Positions 24,676-35,690 of a stretch of DNA of 64,000 bases are shown here, piece after piece. The notes under the pieces were generated by a model. That model worked only from the letters and a program-made list of their open reading frames with translations. It did no database searches and was not told the origin of the DNA. The DNA comes from Elioraea thermophila (ex Habib et al. 2022) (GTDB taxonomy: Bacteria; Pseudomonadota; Alphaproteobacteria; Acetobacterales; Acetobacteraceae): assembly GCF_003336755.1 (NCBI RefSeq), contig NZ_QMDI01000005.1, forward strand, positions 1 through 64,000, given 5' to 3'. Made by a program: the position numbers and the translations under genes. Each line of letters opens with the position of its first letter. The stretch's first letter is position 1.

Positions 24676-24700
24676 ACCGGAACAGCATGTCCGGTTTTTT
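24676..24700 (+). terminator. Orphan terminator-like hairpin in the ssuB-like/tetR control region
   Basis: ACCGGA (24676-24681) and TCCGGT (24690-24695) form a 6-bp stem with an 8-nt loop, followed on the plus strand by a run of six T. That is the form of an intrinsic terminator, yet no plus-strand gene lies upstream. It overlaps the 5' end of the ATPase gene in antisense. It could insulate the TetR gene from antisense transcription, or act as a protein-binding site. Confidence 0.4.
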
Positions 24701-24754
24701 GGCACAACCCGGTCAAAAAGTGTAGAAAACATTTTTGCCCTTCACCACTAAGAC

Positions 24755-24768
24755 AGACTGGTCAGTCT
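24755..24768. promoter_or_regulatory. Palindromic operator, probable TetR-family binding site
   Basis: AGACTGGTCAGTCT is a perfect 6-2-6 inverted repeat located between the divergently transcribed ATPase and TetR genes, in an AT-rich island unlike the surrounding DNA. TetR-family repressors typically bind such short palindromes in the intergenic region next to their own gene. A possible tetR promoter (TTGGCA at 24699-24704, TAGAAA at 24723-24728) lies just upstream, so binding here would block tetR and probably the transport operon as well. Confidence 0.6.
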
Positions 24769-24873
24769 CTCCGTGTGCACAGCCTTGCACAAACTGTGCC
24801 AGCCTTGCCCCACCCGGACACCCGGCGACCCGGCCTTTCCAGCCCTCGCCAAGGCTGCTACCGAACGCGGCAC

Positions 24874-25539
24874 ATGCCTGAAATGGACGCGCCCGCTGCT
24901 CAGGATTCGACCACCACGCAGACGATCGCAGGCGAGCGCGGCCCCGGGCTCAGCCGGACCGACGAAGCCCGCGCCCGTCTCCTCTCCGCCGCCGAACGGC
25001 TGATCTGCGCCCGCGGAGTCGCCGGCACGGGAATCGAGGCGATCCTCGCCGAGGCCGAGGTCGCCAAGGCCACCCTGTACCGCCTCTTCGGGTCCAAGGA
25101 GGCGCTGGTCGAGGCCGTGCTCGACCGCCACAGCCGCGGCTGGAGCGCCTGGTTCGCGGCCCGCCTCGCCGAAACGCCGGGCCCTGCCGAGGAGCGTCTG
25201 CTCGCCGGCTTCGACATCCTCGCGGAATGGTTTCGTTCGCCCGGCTTCCGGGGCTGTCCGATCCTGAACGCGATCGGCGAGGGCCCGGCCGCCGGCGACG
25301 CGCCACGCCGCGTCGCCGCCGCGCACAAGGCTCGGCTCTCGCCCGTGCTGGTCGGCCTCGCCCGCGAGGCCGGTGTGCCCGACCCGCAGGCCCTGGTCGA
25401 TGCCTTCATCCTGCTGATGGACGGCGCGATCGTCGTTGCCCTCGCCTCGGGCTCGCCGGCCCCGGCGATGACCGCCCGCGCCACCTTCGCCGCCGTGCTG
25501 CAGGCGGCGAAGGCGAGCACCCACGCCCCGGCCGCCTGA
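24874..25539 (+). CDS. TetR/AcrR-family transcriptional regulator
   Basis: The ATG at 24874 gives 221 residues; the reading frame stays open upstream, so the start is uncertain. The N-terminal helix-turn-helix GTGIEAILAEAEVAKATLYR followed by LFGSKEALVEAVL is typical of TetR regulators. The C-terminal ligand and dimerisation domain is helical (FRGCPILNAIGEG), resembling TetR regulators with a conserved CxxxN in this position. It is divergent from the sulfonate-type ABC operon with a palindrome between, so it most likely controls that operon and itself. The inducer is unknown. It converges on hemW after only 4 nt. Confidence 0.9.
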   Translation: MPEMDAPAAQDSTTTQTIAGERGPGLSRTDEARARLLSAAERLICARGVAGTGIEAILAEAEVAKATLYRLFGSKEALVEAVLDRHSRGWSAWFAARLAETPGPAEERLLAGFDILAEWFRSPGFRGCPILNAIGEGPAAGDAPRRVAAAHKARLSPVLVGLAREAGVPDPQALVDAFILLMDGAIVVALASGSPAPAMTARATFAAVLQAAKASTHAPAA

Positions 25540-25543
25540 CCCC

Positions 25544-26695
25544 TCAGCGCACGACGAGCGGCAGCAGCGCCTCCAGCCTGAGCCGCCCCGCTGCGGTGGC
25601 GACGAGCCTGCCATCGGGGCGGCGCACCAGCCACCCCTCGGCCTCCGCCAGCGCAAAGCCTCGGGGGTCCAGCGCCTGGTCGAGCGCAACCCCGGTGCGG
25701 GCGCGGAAACCCTCCGGTTCCACCCCCTCGGCGAGCCTCAGCCCCATCAGCAGCGCCTCACGTGCCCGCGTCGGCGGATCGAGCGCCTCCTCCTCCGCCA
25801 CCCCATGCCCGAGGCGCTCGACCTGCTCCATCCAGGCCTCGGGGGCGCGCACGCGTCGCGTCGCCACCAGGCCGTTCTCGACCGGCACCCGCCCATGCGC
25901 CCCGGGCCCTACGCCCAGGTAGGGCTGGTAGCGCCAGTAGGCGAGGTTGTGCCGGCTCTCCGCCCCCGGCCGCGCGTAGTTCGACACTTCATAGGGGACG
26001 AGCCCGGCGCGTTCGGCCTCCTCCGCCGTCGCCGCGTAGAGCTCGGCCTGAGTGCCGTCGTCCGGCAGCACGAGCTCGCCGCGGGCCTGGGCGCGGGCGA
26101 ACGGCGTGCCCGGCTCGATCGTCAACTGATAGAGCGAGAGGTGGTCGAGCCCGAACGCCAAGGCGGCGCGCAGCTCCGCCCGCCAGCCGGCCTCGGTCTG
26201 TCCGGGCCGCGCGTAGATCAGGTCGAACGAGGCGCGGGGGAAGGTCGCCCGCGCCAGCGCGAGCGCGGCGCGCGCCTCCGCCGCCGTATGACGTCGGCCG
26301 AGGAAGGCGAGGGCAGCGTCGTCCAGCGCCTGCACGCCGAGCGAGATCCGGTTCACCCCCGCCTCCCGAAAGCCGCGCAGCCGACCCGCCTCGACCGAGG
26401 TCGGGTTCGCCTCGAGCGTGATCTCCGGCTCGTCGGCCGCGGGGAAGGCCGCCCGTGCGGCGTCGATGATCGCCGCCACCGTCTCGGGCGACATCAGCGA
26501 CGGCGTGCCGCCGCCCAAGAACAGCGAACCGAGCGGCCTGGGGCCGACGCGGGCTGCCTCGAAGGCGAGGTCGGTCAGCACCGCGCGGCGGTAGCGCACC
26601 TCGTCGATGCGCTCGCGCACGTGGGCGTTGAAGTCGCAATAGGGGCAGCGCGACAGGCAGAACGGCCAGTGCACGTAGAGCGCGATCGGGTCCAT
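25544..26695 (-). CDS. hemW: Radical SAM heme chaperone HemW (HemN-like)
   Basis: The 383-residue protein begins MDPIALYVHWPFCLSRCPYC. The radical-SAM cluster ligands are Cys13, Cys17 and Cys20 (CxxxCxxC). The conserved GGGTPSL and the EANPTS motif follow. Its length, and a start directly at the radical SAM domain, place it in the HemW group rather than oxygen-independent coproporphyrinogen oxidase HemN, which has an N-terminal extension. HemW binds heme and hands it to target proteins. It is often annotated as coproporphyrinogen III oxidase. It stands alone, divergent from glgX. Confidence 0.88.
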   Translation of the reverse strand: MDPIALYVHWPFCLSRCPYCDFNAHVRERIDEVRYRRAVLTDLAFEAARVGPRPLGSLFLGGGTPSLMSPETVAAIIDAARAAFPAADEPEITLEANPTSVEAGRLRGFREAGVNRISLGVQALDDAALAFLGRRHTAAEARAALALARATFPRASFDLIYARPGQTEAGWRAELRAALAFGLDHLSLYQLTIEPGTPFARAQARGELVLPDDGTQAELYAATAEEAERAGLVPYEVSNYARPGAESRHNLAYWRYQPYLGVGPGAHGRVPVENGLVATRRVRAPEAWMEQVERLGHGVAEEEALDPPTRAREALLMGLRLAEGVEPEGFRARTGVALDQALDPRGFALAEAEGWLVRRPDGRLVATAAGRLRLEALLPLVVR

Positions 26696-26773
26696 CAGCC
26701 GCGATATGGGCAGGGGTCAACCACCGGACAGGCGCCGTTGCGCGCGCCCGCCCGCCCGCGTGAACTGGAACCC

Positions 26774-28858
<2,085 letters not shown>

Positions 28859-28963
28859 AACGCCCGCAAAGGCGTCGCCCCTTTCCGCGGCCGAAGGTAT
28901 CATGCCGGTGATGCGGTGCAGCGAAGCGCCGAACAGCGCCATGGCGATGGTATTGGAGGGATC

Positions 28964-31474
28964 TTGGATACGCTGACGACACCGGCCACCACGGCCTCGA
29001 TCGACCCCTCCAGCTTGCGCGCGGCGATCGTGCGCAAGCTCACCTACGATCTCGGCCGCTCCAGCCAGTCGGCCTCCGATCACGCCTGGTTCGTCGCCAC
29101 CGCGCTTGCCATCCGCGAACGGTTCGTCGATCGCTGGATCGCCACCAACCGCCTCGCCTACGAGAGCGGGGCGAAGCAGGTCTACTACCTCAGCCTCGAA
29201 TTCATGATCGGGCGGCTGTTGCGCGACAGCATCGACAACCTCGGGCTCACCGAGGCGGTCAACGACGCGCTCGCCCCCCTCGGCGTCACCCTCGAGCGCA
29301 TGCGCCAAGCGGAGCCGGACGCCGCCCTCGGCAATGGCGGTCTCGGCCGGCTCGCCGCCTGCTTCCTCGAGAGCATGGCCTCGCTCGGGATCCCGGCCTT
29401 CGGCTACGGCATCCGTTACGATCACGGTCTGTTCCGCCAGGTGATCGCCGACGGCTGGCAGCACGAGTACCCGGAGGACTGGCTCGCCTGCGGCAACCCT
29501 TGGGAGTTCGCCAAGCCGGAGATCGCGCACGAGATCGGCTTCGGCGGCGCGGCCGTGCCCCTCGGTGCCGACCCGCTCGGTCCGCATCGCTGGCAGCCGG
29601 CGGAGACCGTGCTCGCCGTCGCCTACGACACCCCCATCGTCGGCTGGCGCGGGCGGTCGATGACGACGCTCCGCCTCTGGTCCGCCCGCGCGCCCGACCC
29701 CCTGCTGCTCGAGGCCTTCAACAAGGGCGACCATGTCGGGGCGATCGCGCATCGCGCGAGACTGGAGTCGATCAGCAAGGTGCTCTACCCCGGCGACGAG
29801 ACCACGGCCGGGCAGGAGCTGCGCCTGCGCCAGCAGTATTTCTTCGCCTCGGCCGCGCTGCAGGACCTGATCCGCCGCCACCTGCGCGTCTATCAGGACC
29901 TCTCCTCGCTGCCCGACAAGGTGGCGATCCAGCTCAACGACACGCACCCCGCCATCGCGGTGGCGGAACTGATGCGGCTCTGCATCGACCAGCACGGTGT
30001 CGCCTGGGACGACGCCTGGGACATCACCCGCCGCACCATCGCCTACACCAACCACACCCTGCTGCCGGAGGCGCTGGAATCCTGGCCGGTGTGGATGATG
30101 GAGAAGGTGCTGCCGCGGCACATGCAGATCATCTACCTGATCAACGCCCGCCACCTCGAGGACGTGCGCACCCGCTTCCCGAAGGACGACCGTCTGGTCG
30201 CCTCCGTGTCGCTGATCCACGAGAACATGGAACGGCGTGTGCGCATGGCGCACCTCGCCTTCATCGGCTCGCACCGCACCAACGGCGTGTCCGCCCTGCA
30301 CACGGAACTCCTGAAGCGCACGGTGTTCCACGATCTCGATCGCGTCGCACCCGGGCGCATCGTCGGCATCACCAACGGCATCTCGTTCCGACGCTGGCTG
30401 TTCCAGGCCAACCGGCCGCTTGCGTCACTGATCGAGCAGACGATCGGCCCTCGCTTCCGCGACGACGCCGAGGCGCTGGCCGCGCTGCGTCCGCGCGCGG
30501 ACGATGCGGGCCTGCAGGCGGCGGTGGCGGCGGTGAAGAGGCGCAACAAGCAGGCGCTCGCCGACATGCTCAAGCGCGACCTCGGCGTTCGGCTCGACCC
30601 CGGCGCGCTGTTCGACGTGCACATCAAGCGCATTCACGAGTACAAGCGCCAGCTCCTGAACCTCCTGGAGACGATCGCCCTCTACGACGCGATCAAGGCT
30701 GACCCCGGTGCCGCTTGGGTGCCGCGGGTGAAGATCTTTTCCGGCAAGGCCGCCGCCTCCTACTGGCGGGCGAAGCTGATCATCCGTCTCGCCCACGACA
30801 TCGGCCGCAAGGTGGCCGAAGACCCCGTCGTGCGCGACCTGCTGAAGGTCGTGTTCATCCCCAACTACAACGTGTCGATCGCCGAGATGGTCATTCCGGC
30901 CGCAGACCTTTCCGAACAGATCTCGACCGCCGGCATGGAAGCCTCCGGCACCGGCAACATGAAGCTCGCGCTGAACGGCGCGCTCACCATCGGCACACGC
31001 GACGGGGCGACCGTCGAGATGGCCGAGCGCATCGGCGAGGAGAACATGTTCCTCTTCGGCCTCTCCGCCGAGGAGGTGACGGCGCGCCGGGCGCAGTGGG
31101 TCGGTGGGGCGGCGGAGATCGCGAAATCCCCCCGCCTGGGTGCGGTGCTGGAGGCGCTTGCCGCCGGCGCCTGGTCCCCCGACGACCCCGCACGTTACCG
31201 CGTGCTGGTCGATTCCATCCGCGGCGAGGACCGCTTCATGCTCGCGGCCGATTTCGAGTCCTATTGGGCGGCGCAGCGCGCGGCGGATGCGCTCTGGCGC
31301 GATCAGGCCGCCTGGCAACGCGCAGCGATCCGCAACATTTCCGCCATGGGCTGGTTCTCCGCCGACCGTTCGATCGCGGAATACGCCGCCAAGGTTTGGG
31401 ACATCCCGCTGCCGCGCCTGCCCGTGCCCGCCGCTGAACCGCCGCGCCCCGCCGTACCGGTGGACGCCGCCTGA
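28964..31474 (+). CDS. glgP: Glycogen phosphorylase
   Basis: The 836-residue GT35 enzyme releases glucose-1-phosphate from glycogen. The pyridoxal-phosphate lysine is Lys667 in ASGTGNMKLALNGALTIGT. The N-terminal ALGNGGLGRLAACFLESMA and HPAIAVAELMR segments are conserved. The start is unclear: TTG at 28964 follows GGAGGG closely, and an in-frame GTG at 28916 would add 16 residues. No ATG fits. It lies between glgX and glgC in the same direction, so synthesis and breakdown genes form one cluster. Confidence 0.95.
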   Translation: MDTLTTPATTASIDPSSLRAAIVRKLTYDLGRSSQSASDHAWFVATALAIRERFVDRWIATNRLAYESGAKQVYYLSLEFMIGRLLRDSIDNLGLTEAVNDALAPLGVTLERMRQAEPDAALGNGGLGRLAACFLESMASLGIPAFGYGIRYDHGLFRQVIADGWQHEYPEDWLACGNPWEFAKPEIAHEIGFGGAAVPLGADPLGPHRWQPAETVLAVAYDTPIVGWRGRSMTTLRLWSARAPDPLLLEAFNKGDHVGAIAHRARLESISKVLYPGDETTAGQELRLRQQYFFASAALQDLIRRHLRVYQDLSSLPDKVAIQLNDTHPAIAVAELMRLCIDQHGVAWDDAWDITRRTIAYTNHTLLPEALESWPVWMMEKVLPRHMQIIYLINARHLEDVRTRFPKDDRLVASVSLIHENMERRVRMAHLAFIGSHRTNGVSALHTELLKRTVFHDLDRVAPGRIVGITNGISFRRWLFQANRPLASLIEQTIGPRFRDDAEALAALRPRADDAGLQAAVAAVKRRNKQALADMLKRDLGVRLDPGALFDVHIKRIHEYKRQLLNLLETIALYDAIKADPGAAWVPRVKIFSGKAAASYWRAKLIIRLAHDIGRKVAEDPVVRDLLKVVFIPNYNVSIAEMVIPAADLSEQISTAGMEASGTGNMKLALNGALTIGTRDGATVEMAERIGEENMFLFGLSAEEVTARRAQWVGGAAEIAKSPRLGAVLEALAAGAWSPDDPARYRVLVDSIRGEDRFMLAADFESYWAAQRAADALWRDQAAWQRAAIRNISAMGWFSADRSIAEYAAKVWDIPLPRLPVPAAEPPRPAVPVDAA

Positions 31475-31568
31475 GCTGAACTCGGGCGGCCGGGCTTGCC
31501 GGGCCCTCGCCGGGTCGCGCTAGCATCCCCTGCCGACGGGCCGAGGAACAGGCGGAGGAACGGACGGG

Positions 31569-32846
31569 ATGGCGCACGCACGCGAGACGACTCAGGGGCC
31601 CCTCGCGCGCACCGCCATGGCCTTCGTGCTGGCCGGCGGACGCGGCTCCCGTCTGATGGAGCTGACCGACCGCCGCGCCAAGCCGGCCGTGTTCTTCGCC
31701 GGCAAGTCGCGCATCATCGACTTCGCCCTCTCCAATGCGCTCAATTCCGGCATCCGCCGCATCGCGGTCGCCACCCAATACAAGGCGCACAGCCTGATCC
31801 GCCACCTGCAGCGCGGCTGGACCTTCTTTCGCCCCGAACGCAACGAGAGCTTCGACATCCTGCCGGCCTCGCAGCGTGTGTCCGAACATCTCTGGTACCG
31901 CGGCACCGCGGATGCCGTGTTCCAGAACATCGACATCATCGCCGACCACGCGCCGCGCCACGTCGTCATCCTGGCGGGCGATCACGTCTACAAGATGGAC
32001 TACGAGGTGATGCTGCAGGAGCACGTGCGGGCCGGGGCGGAGGTCACCGTCGCCTGCATCGCCGTGCCGCGCGAGGAGGCGAGCGCGCTCGGCGTGATGG
32101 CGGTCGACGAGACGGGTCGCATCGTCGACTTCGTCGAGAAACCGGCCGACCCGCCGGCGATGCCGGGTGCGCCACACCTCGCCCTCGCCTCGATGGGCAT
32201 CTACGTGTTCGACACCGACTACCTCTTCGACGTGCTGAAGGAGGATGCGGCGGACGAGTCCTCGACGCACGATTTCGGCCGCGACCTGATCCCCCGCATC
32301 GTGCGGCGGGGTCGTGCCCATGCCCATGCCTTCGAACGGTCCTGCGTGCGCTCGCGCGACGAGGCCGCGCCCTATTGGCGCGATGTCGGCACCATCGATG
32401 CCTACTGGGAGGCGAATATCGACCTCACCGACGTCGTGCCCGATCTCGATCTCTACGACCAGAACTGGCCGATCTGGACCTATGCCGAGGTCGTGCCGCC
32501 GGCGAAGTTCGTGCACGACGAGGAGGGGCGGCGCGGTCAGGCCGTGTCCTCGCTCGTTTCGGGCGGCTGCATCATCTCGGGCGCCTTCGTGCACCGCTCG
32601 CTGCTGTTCACCGGCGTGCACGTGCACTCCTACGCCCGGCTGTCGGGGGCGGTGGTGCTGCCGCAGGTGGACATCGGCCGACACGCGCGGCTGACCAACG
32701 TCGTGGTCGATCGCGGCGTGCGCATCCCGCCCGGCCTCGTCGTCGGCGAGGACCCGGAACAGGACGCGCGGCGGTTTCGTCGCACCGCGCGCGGGGTGTG
32801 CCTGATCACGCAGACGATGATCGACCGGCTGGGCGCGCCGTCGTGA
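31569..32846 (+). CDS. glgC: Glucose-1-phosphate adenylyltransferase (ADP-glucose pyrophosphorylase)
   Basis: The 425-residue enzyme has the nucleotide-binding loop GGRGSRL at 23-29, [20 protein letters not shown], and FVEKPADPP. The C-terminal left-handed beta-helix region ends in [11 protein letters not shown]. It makes ADP-glucose from ATP and glucose-1-phosphate, the committed and usually allosterically regulated step of glycogen synthesis. A GGAGG sequence lies upstream of the ATG. The last codons overlap the glgA start by 4 bp (GTGA), so the two are translationally coupled. Confidence 0.97.
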   Translation: MAHARETTQGPLARTAMAFVLAGGRGSRLMELTDRRAKPAVFFAGKSRIIDFALSNALNSGIRRIAVATQYKAHSLIRHLQRGWTFFRPERNESFDILPASQRVSEHLWYRGTADAVFQNIDIIADHAPRHVVILAGDHVYKMDYEVMLQEHVRAGAEVTVACIAVPREEASALGVMAVDETGRIVDFVEKPADPPAMPGAPHLALASMGIYVFDTDYLFDVLKEDAADESSTHDFGRDLIPRIVRRGRAHAHAFERSCVRSRDEAAPYWRDVGTIDAYWEANIDLTDVVPDLDLYDQNWPIWTYAEVVPPAKFVHDEEGRRGQAVSSLVSGGCIISGAFVHRSLLFTGVHVHSYARLSGAVVLPQVDIGRHARLTNVVVDRGVRIPPGLVVGEDPEQDARRFRRTARGVCLITQTMIDRLGAPS

Positions 32847-34276
32847 CGCTCTCCGTCCTCGCTGTTGCCTCCGAGGTCTACCCGCTGGTGAAGACCGGCG
32901 GACTCGCCGATGTCGTCGGCGCCTTGCCCGCTGCCCTCGCCCCGTTCGACGTCACCGTCACCACCCTGGTTCCGGGCTACCCGACGGTGTGCGACGCGCT
33001 CGAGGAGGCAGCCGAGATCGCCGCCTGGCATGACCTGCCGGGCGGGCCGGCGCGTGGCATGCGCGGGCGTGCGGCCGGGCTCGACCTTGTGGTGCTCGAC
33101 GCCCCGCAGCTCTTCGATCGCCCCGGCAACCCGTATCTCGGCCCCGACGGCGCGGACTGGCCGGACAACGGCCTGCGGTTCGCCGCCCTCGGCGCGGCGG
33201 CCGCCCGCCTCGCACACCTCCTCGGCGTCGATGCGGTGCACGCGCACGACTGGCAGGCGGGGCTCGCGCCCGCCTATCTCAGGCATGGTCACGGTCGCGC
33301 GATCCCCTCGCTCTTCACCGTGCACAACCTCGCCTTCCAGGGCCGGTTCGGGGCCGATCTCTTTCCGCTGCTCGGCCTCCCCCCCTCGGCCTTCGCCATC
33401 GACGGCGTGGAGTTCCACGGCGGTGTGGGCTTCCTCAAGGCCGGGCTGTGGTACGCCGACGCGCTCTCCACCGTCTCTCCGACCTACGCCGAGGAGATCC
33501 TCACACCCGAGGGGGGCATGGGGCTCGACGGATTGCTGCGCGGGCGAGCGGAGGCTCTGTTCGGCATCCGCAACGGGCTCGATGTGGAGCAATGGAACCC
33601 GGCGACCGACCCGCATCTGGCCGCGCGGTTCTCCGCCGACGACCCCTCCCCGCGCGCGGCCAACGCCGCTCTGCTGCGGGAACGCTTCGCGCTCGATGCG
33701 AACCTGGCCGGGCCGCTGTTCGCCTTCATCGGCCGCCTCACCTGGCAGAAGGGGATCGATCTTCTGCTCGAGGCCCTGCCCGCCCTGCTCGATACCGGCG
33801 CCGCGCTCGTCATCCTCGGCCAGGGCGAGGCCGCCCTGGCCGCCGCCTGCGAGGCGGCGCAAGCCGCCCACCCAGGCCGGGTCGGCACGTTCGTCGGCTA
33901 TTCGGAGCCGCTCGCTCGCCTCGTCTATGGCGGGGCGGATGCCGTGCTCATCCCCTCGCGCTTCGAGCCCTGCGGCCTCGTCCAGCTGATCGCGCAGCGC
34001 TACGGTGCGCTCCCCGTCGTCGCCCGCACCGGCGGTCTCGCCGACACGGTGATCGACGCCAACGATGCCGCGCTTTCCATGGGCTGCGGGACGGGGGTGA
34101 TGTTCTCGCCCCCCTCCGCCGCCGCTCTCGCCGCCGCGATCCGACGCACCAGTCGCCTGTTCCAGGACCAAAACGTCTGGCGCGTGCTGCAGGCCAACGC
34201 AATGCGGCTCGACGTCTCCTGGCGAGGGTCGGCCGAACGCTACGCCGCGCTCTTTCGCCGCCTTGCCGGCCGCTGA
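32843..34276 (+). CDS. glgA: Glycogen synthase (ADP-glucose type)
   Basis: The 477-residue GT5 enzyme starts at a GTG that overlaps the glgC stop. The ADP-glucose-binding motif KTGGL lies at 17-21 (Lys17). The C-terminal donor site [20 protein letters not shown] and TGGLADTV are intact. It extends alpha-1,4 chains from ADP-glucose made by GlgC. The branching enzyme GlgB needed for glycogen is not encoded in this cluster. The gene converges with icd, 34 nt away, with no obvious terminator hairpin between. Confidence 0.97.
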   Translation: MTLSVLAVASEVYPLVKTGGLADVVGALPAALAPFDVTVTTLVPGYPTVCDALEEAAEIAAWHDLPGGPARGMRGRAAGLDLVVLDAPQLFDRPGNPYLGPDGADWPDNGLRFAALGAAAARLAHLLGVDAVHAHDWQAGLAPAYLRHGHGRAIPSLFTVHNLAFQGRFGADLFPLLGLPPSAFAIDGVEFHGGVGFLKAGLWYADALSTVSPTYAEEILTPEGGMGLDGLLRGRAEALFGIRNGLDVEQWNPATDPHLAARFSADDPSPRAANAALLRERFALDANLAGPLFAFIGRLTWQKGIDLLLEALPALLDTGAALVILGQGEAALAAACEAAQAAHPGRVGTFVGYSEPLARLVYGGADAVLIPSRFEPCGLVQLIAQRYGALPVVARTGGLADTVIDANDAALSMGCGTGVMFSPPSAAALAAAIRRTSRLFQDQNVWRVLQANAMRLDVSWRGSAERYAALFRRLAGR

Positions 34277-34310
34277 GGACGGCGATCGCGCACCGCTCCC
34301 TCCGCCCGGC

Positions 34311-35552
34311 TCACTCGGCGGCGGCTTTCGTGTCCCACGCCGTCATCGCCGCGCGCAGGTTCGCCGCGATCCGGTCGAGGAAGGCGTGGGTGTTCAGCCA
34401 GGGCTGCTGCGGGCCGATCAGCACCGCGAGGTCCTTGGTCATGTAGCCAGCTTCGACGGTCTCGATGCATACGCGCTCGAGCGTCTCGGCGAACCGCATC
34501 ACCTCCGGCGTGTCGTCGAACTTGCCGCGGTAGTAGAGCCCGCGCGTCCAGGCGAAGATGGAGGCGATCGGGTTGGTCGAGGTCTCTCGCCCGGCTTGGT
34601 ATTCCCGATAGTGGCGGGTCACCGTGCCGTGCGCGGCCTCTGACTCGACGCACTTGCCATCGGGAGTGAGCAGCACCGAGGTCATCAGCCCAAGGCTGCC
34701 GAAGCCCTGCGCCACGACGTCGGACTCGACGTCGCCGTCGTAGTTCTTGCAGGCCCACACGTAGCCACCGCGCCACTTCAGCATGCAGGCGACCATGTCG
34801 TCGATCAGGCGGTGCTCGTAGATGAGGCCTCGGCGGTCGAACTCCTCCTTGAACTCGGCGTCGAAGATCTCCTGGAACACATCCTTGAACAGCCCGTCAT
34901 AGGCCTTGAGGATGGTGTTCTTGGTCGAGAGGTAGACGGGCATGTTGCGCATCAGCCCGTAGTTGAAGCAGGCGCGCGCGAAGCCCTCGATCGAGGCGCG
35001 GGTGTTGTGCATCCCCAAGGCCACGCCGGGGCCCTTCATGTCGATCACCTCCATCGCCAGCCCCGGCGTGCCGTCGTGCGGCGTCCAGGTGATCGTCACC
35101 GTGCCGGGGCCGGGGATGCGGAACTCGGCCGCGCGGTAGATGTCGCCGTAGGCGTGGCGGCCGACGATGATCGGCTTGTCCCAGTGCGGCACCAGGCGGG
35201 GAACGTTGCGGCAGATGATCGGTTCGCGGAAGATCGTGCCGTCGAGGATGTTGCGGATGGTGCCGTTCGGGCTCTTCCACATCTTCTTCAGCCCGAACTC
35301 CTTCACCCGCGCCTCGTCGGGGGTGATGGTGGCGCATTTCACGCCCACACCGTATTCGCGCGTCGCATGGGCCGCCTCGACCGTGACCCGGTCGTCGGTG
35401 GCGTCGCGGTTCTGGATCCCGAGATCGAAGTACTTCAGGTCGATGTCGAGGTAGGGAAGGATCAGCTTCTCCTTGATGAGCGCCCAGATCACGCGCGTCA
35501 TCTCGTCGCCGTCCATCTCCACGATGGGGTTCTTCACGCGGATCTTGCTCAT
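34311..35552 (-). CDS. icd: NADP-dependent isocitrate dehydrogenase, eukaryotic-type
   Basis: The 413-residue protein is the homodimeric subfamily II form common in alphaproteobacteria and mitochondria ([20 protein letters not shown]). The isocitrate loop SPNGTIRN starts at Ser94. The metal and catalytic region [20 protein letters not shown] and the [16 protein letters not shown] coenzyme loop are conserved. It converts isocitrate to 2-oxoglutarate in the TCA cycle while making NADPH. It stands as a single gene, convergent with glgA and divergent from the histidine kinase gene. Confidence 0.97.
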   Translation of the reverse strand: MSKIRVKNPIVEMDGDEMTRVIWALIKEKLILPYLDIDLKYFDLGIQNRDATDDRVTVEAAHATREYGVGVKCATITPDEARVKEFGLKKMWKSPNGTIRNILDGTIFREPIICRNVPRLVPHWDKPIIVGRHAYGDIYRAAEFRIPGPGTVTITWTPHDGTPGLAMEVIDMKGPGVALGMHNTRASIEGFARACFNYGLMRNMPVYLSTKNTILKAYDGLFKDVFQEIFDAEFKEEFDRRGLIYEHRLIDDMVACMLKWRGGYVWACKNYDGDVESDVVAQGFGSLGLMTSVLLTPDGKCVESEAAHGTVTRHYREYQAGRETSTNPIASIFAWTRGLYYRGKFDDTPEVMRFAETLERVCIETVEAGYMTKDLAVLIGPQQPWLNTHAFLDRIAANLRAAMTAWDTKAAAE

Positions 35553-35690
35553 CGATCTGGTCCCCGATTGCTGCGGCAGCCTGCCACGATCGGCCGCAAG
35601 CCTTGCTAGGCTTCGCCCTGCGCCGGCACCTTATGGTCAAGATCGGGCGAGGACAACCGAAGCCGCCGCCGAGGAGGAGTGCAGGACGGT

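Noticed and set aside
25540-25543. Stop-to-stop palindrome at the tetR/hemW junction similar to that after phaC
   Set aside because: TGA and TCA flank CCCC, but the pairing does not continue outward beyond about four bases, so it is not a meaningful hairpin.
28859-28963. Promoter or terminator between glgX and glgP
   Set aside because: The 105-nt gap shows no convincing -35/-10 pair and no stable hairpin with a T-run, so nothing was annotated.
34277-34310. Bidirectional terminator between convergent glgA and icd
   Set aside because: The 34-nt gap has no stem longer than four base pairs.
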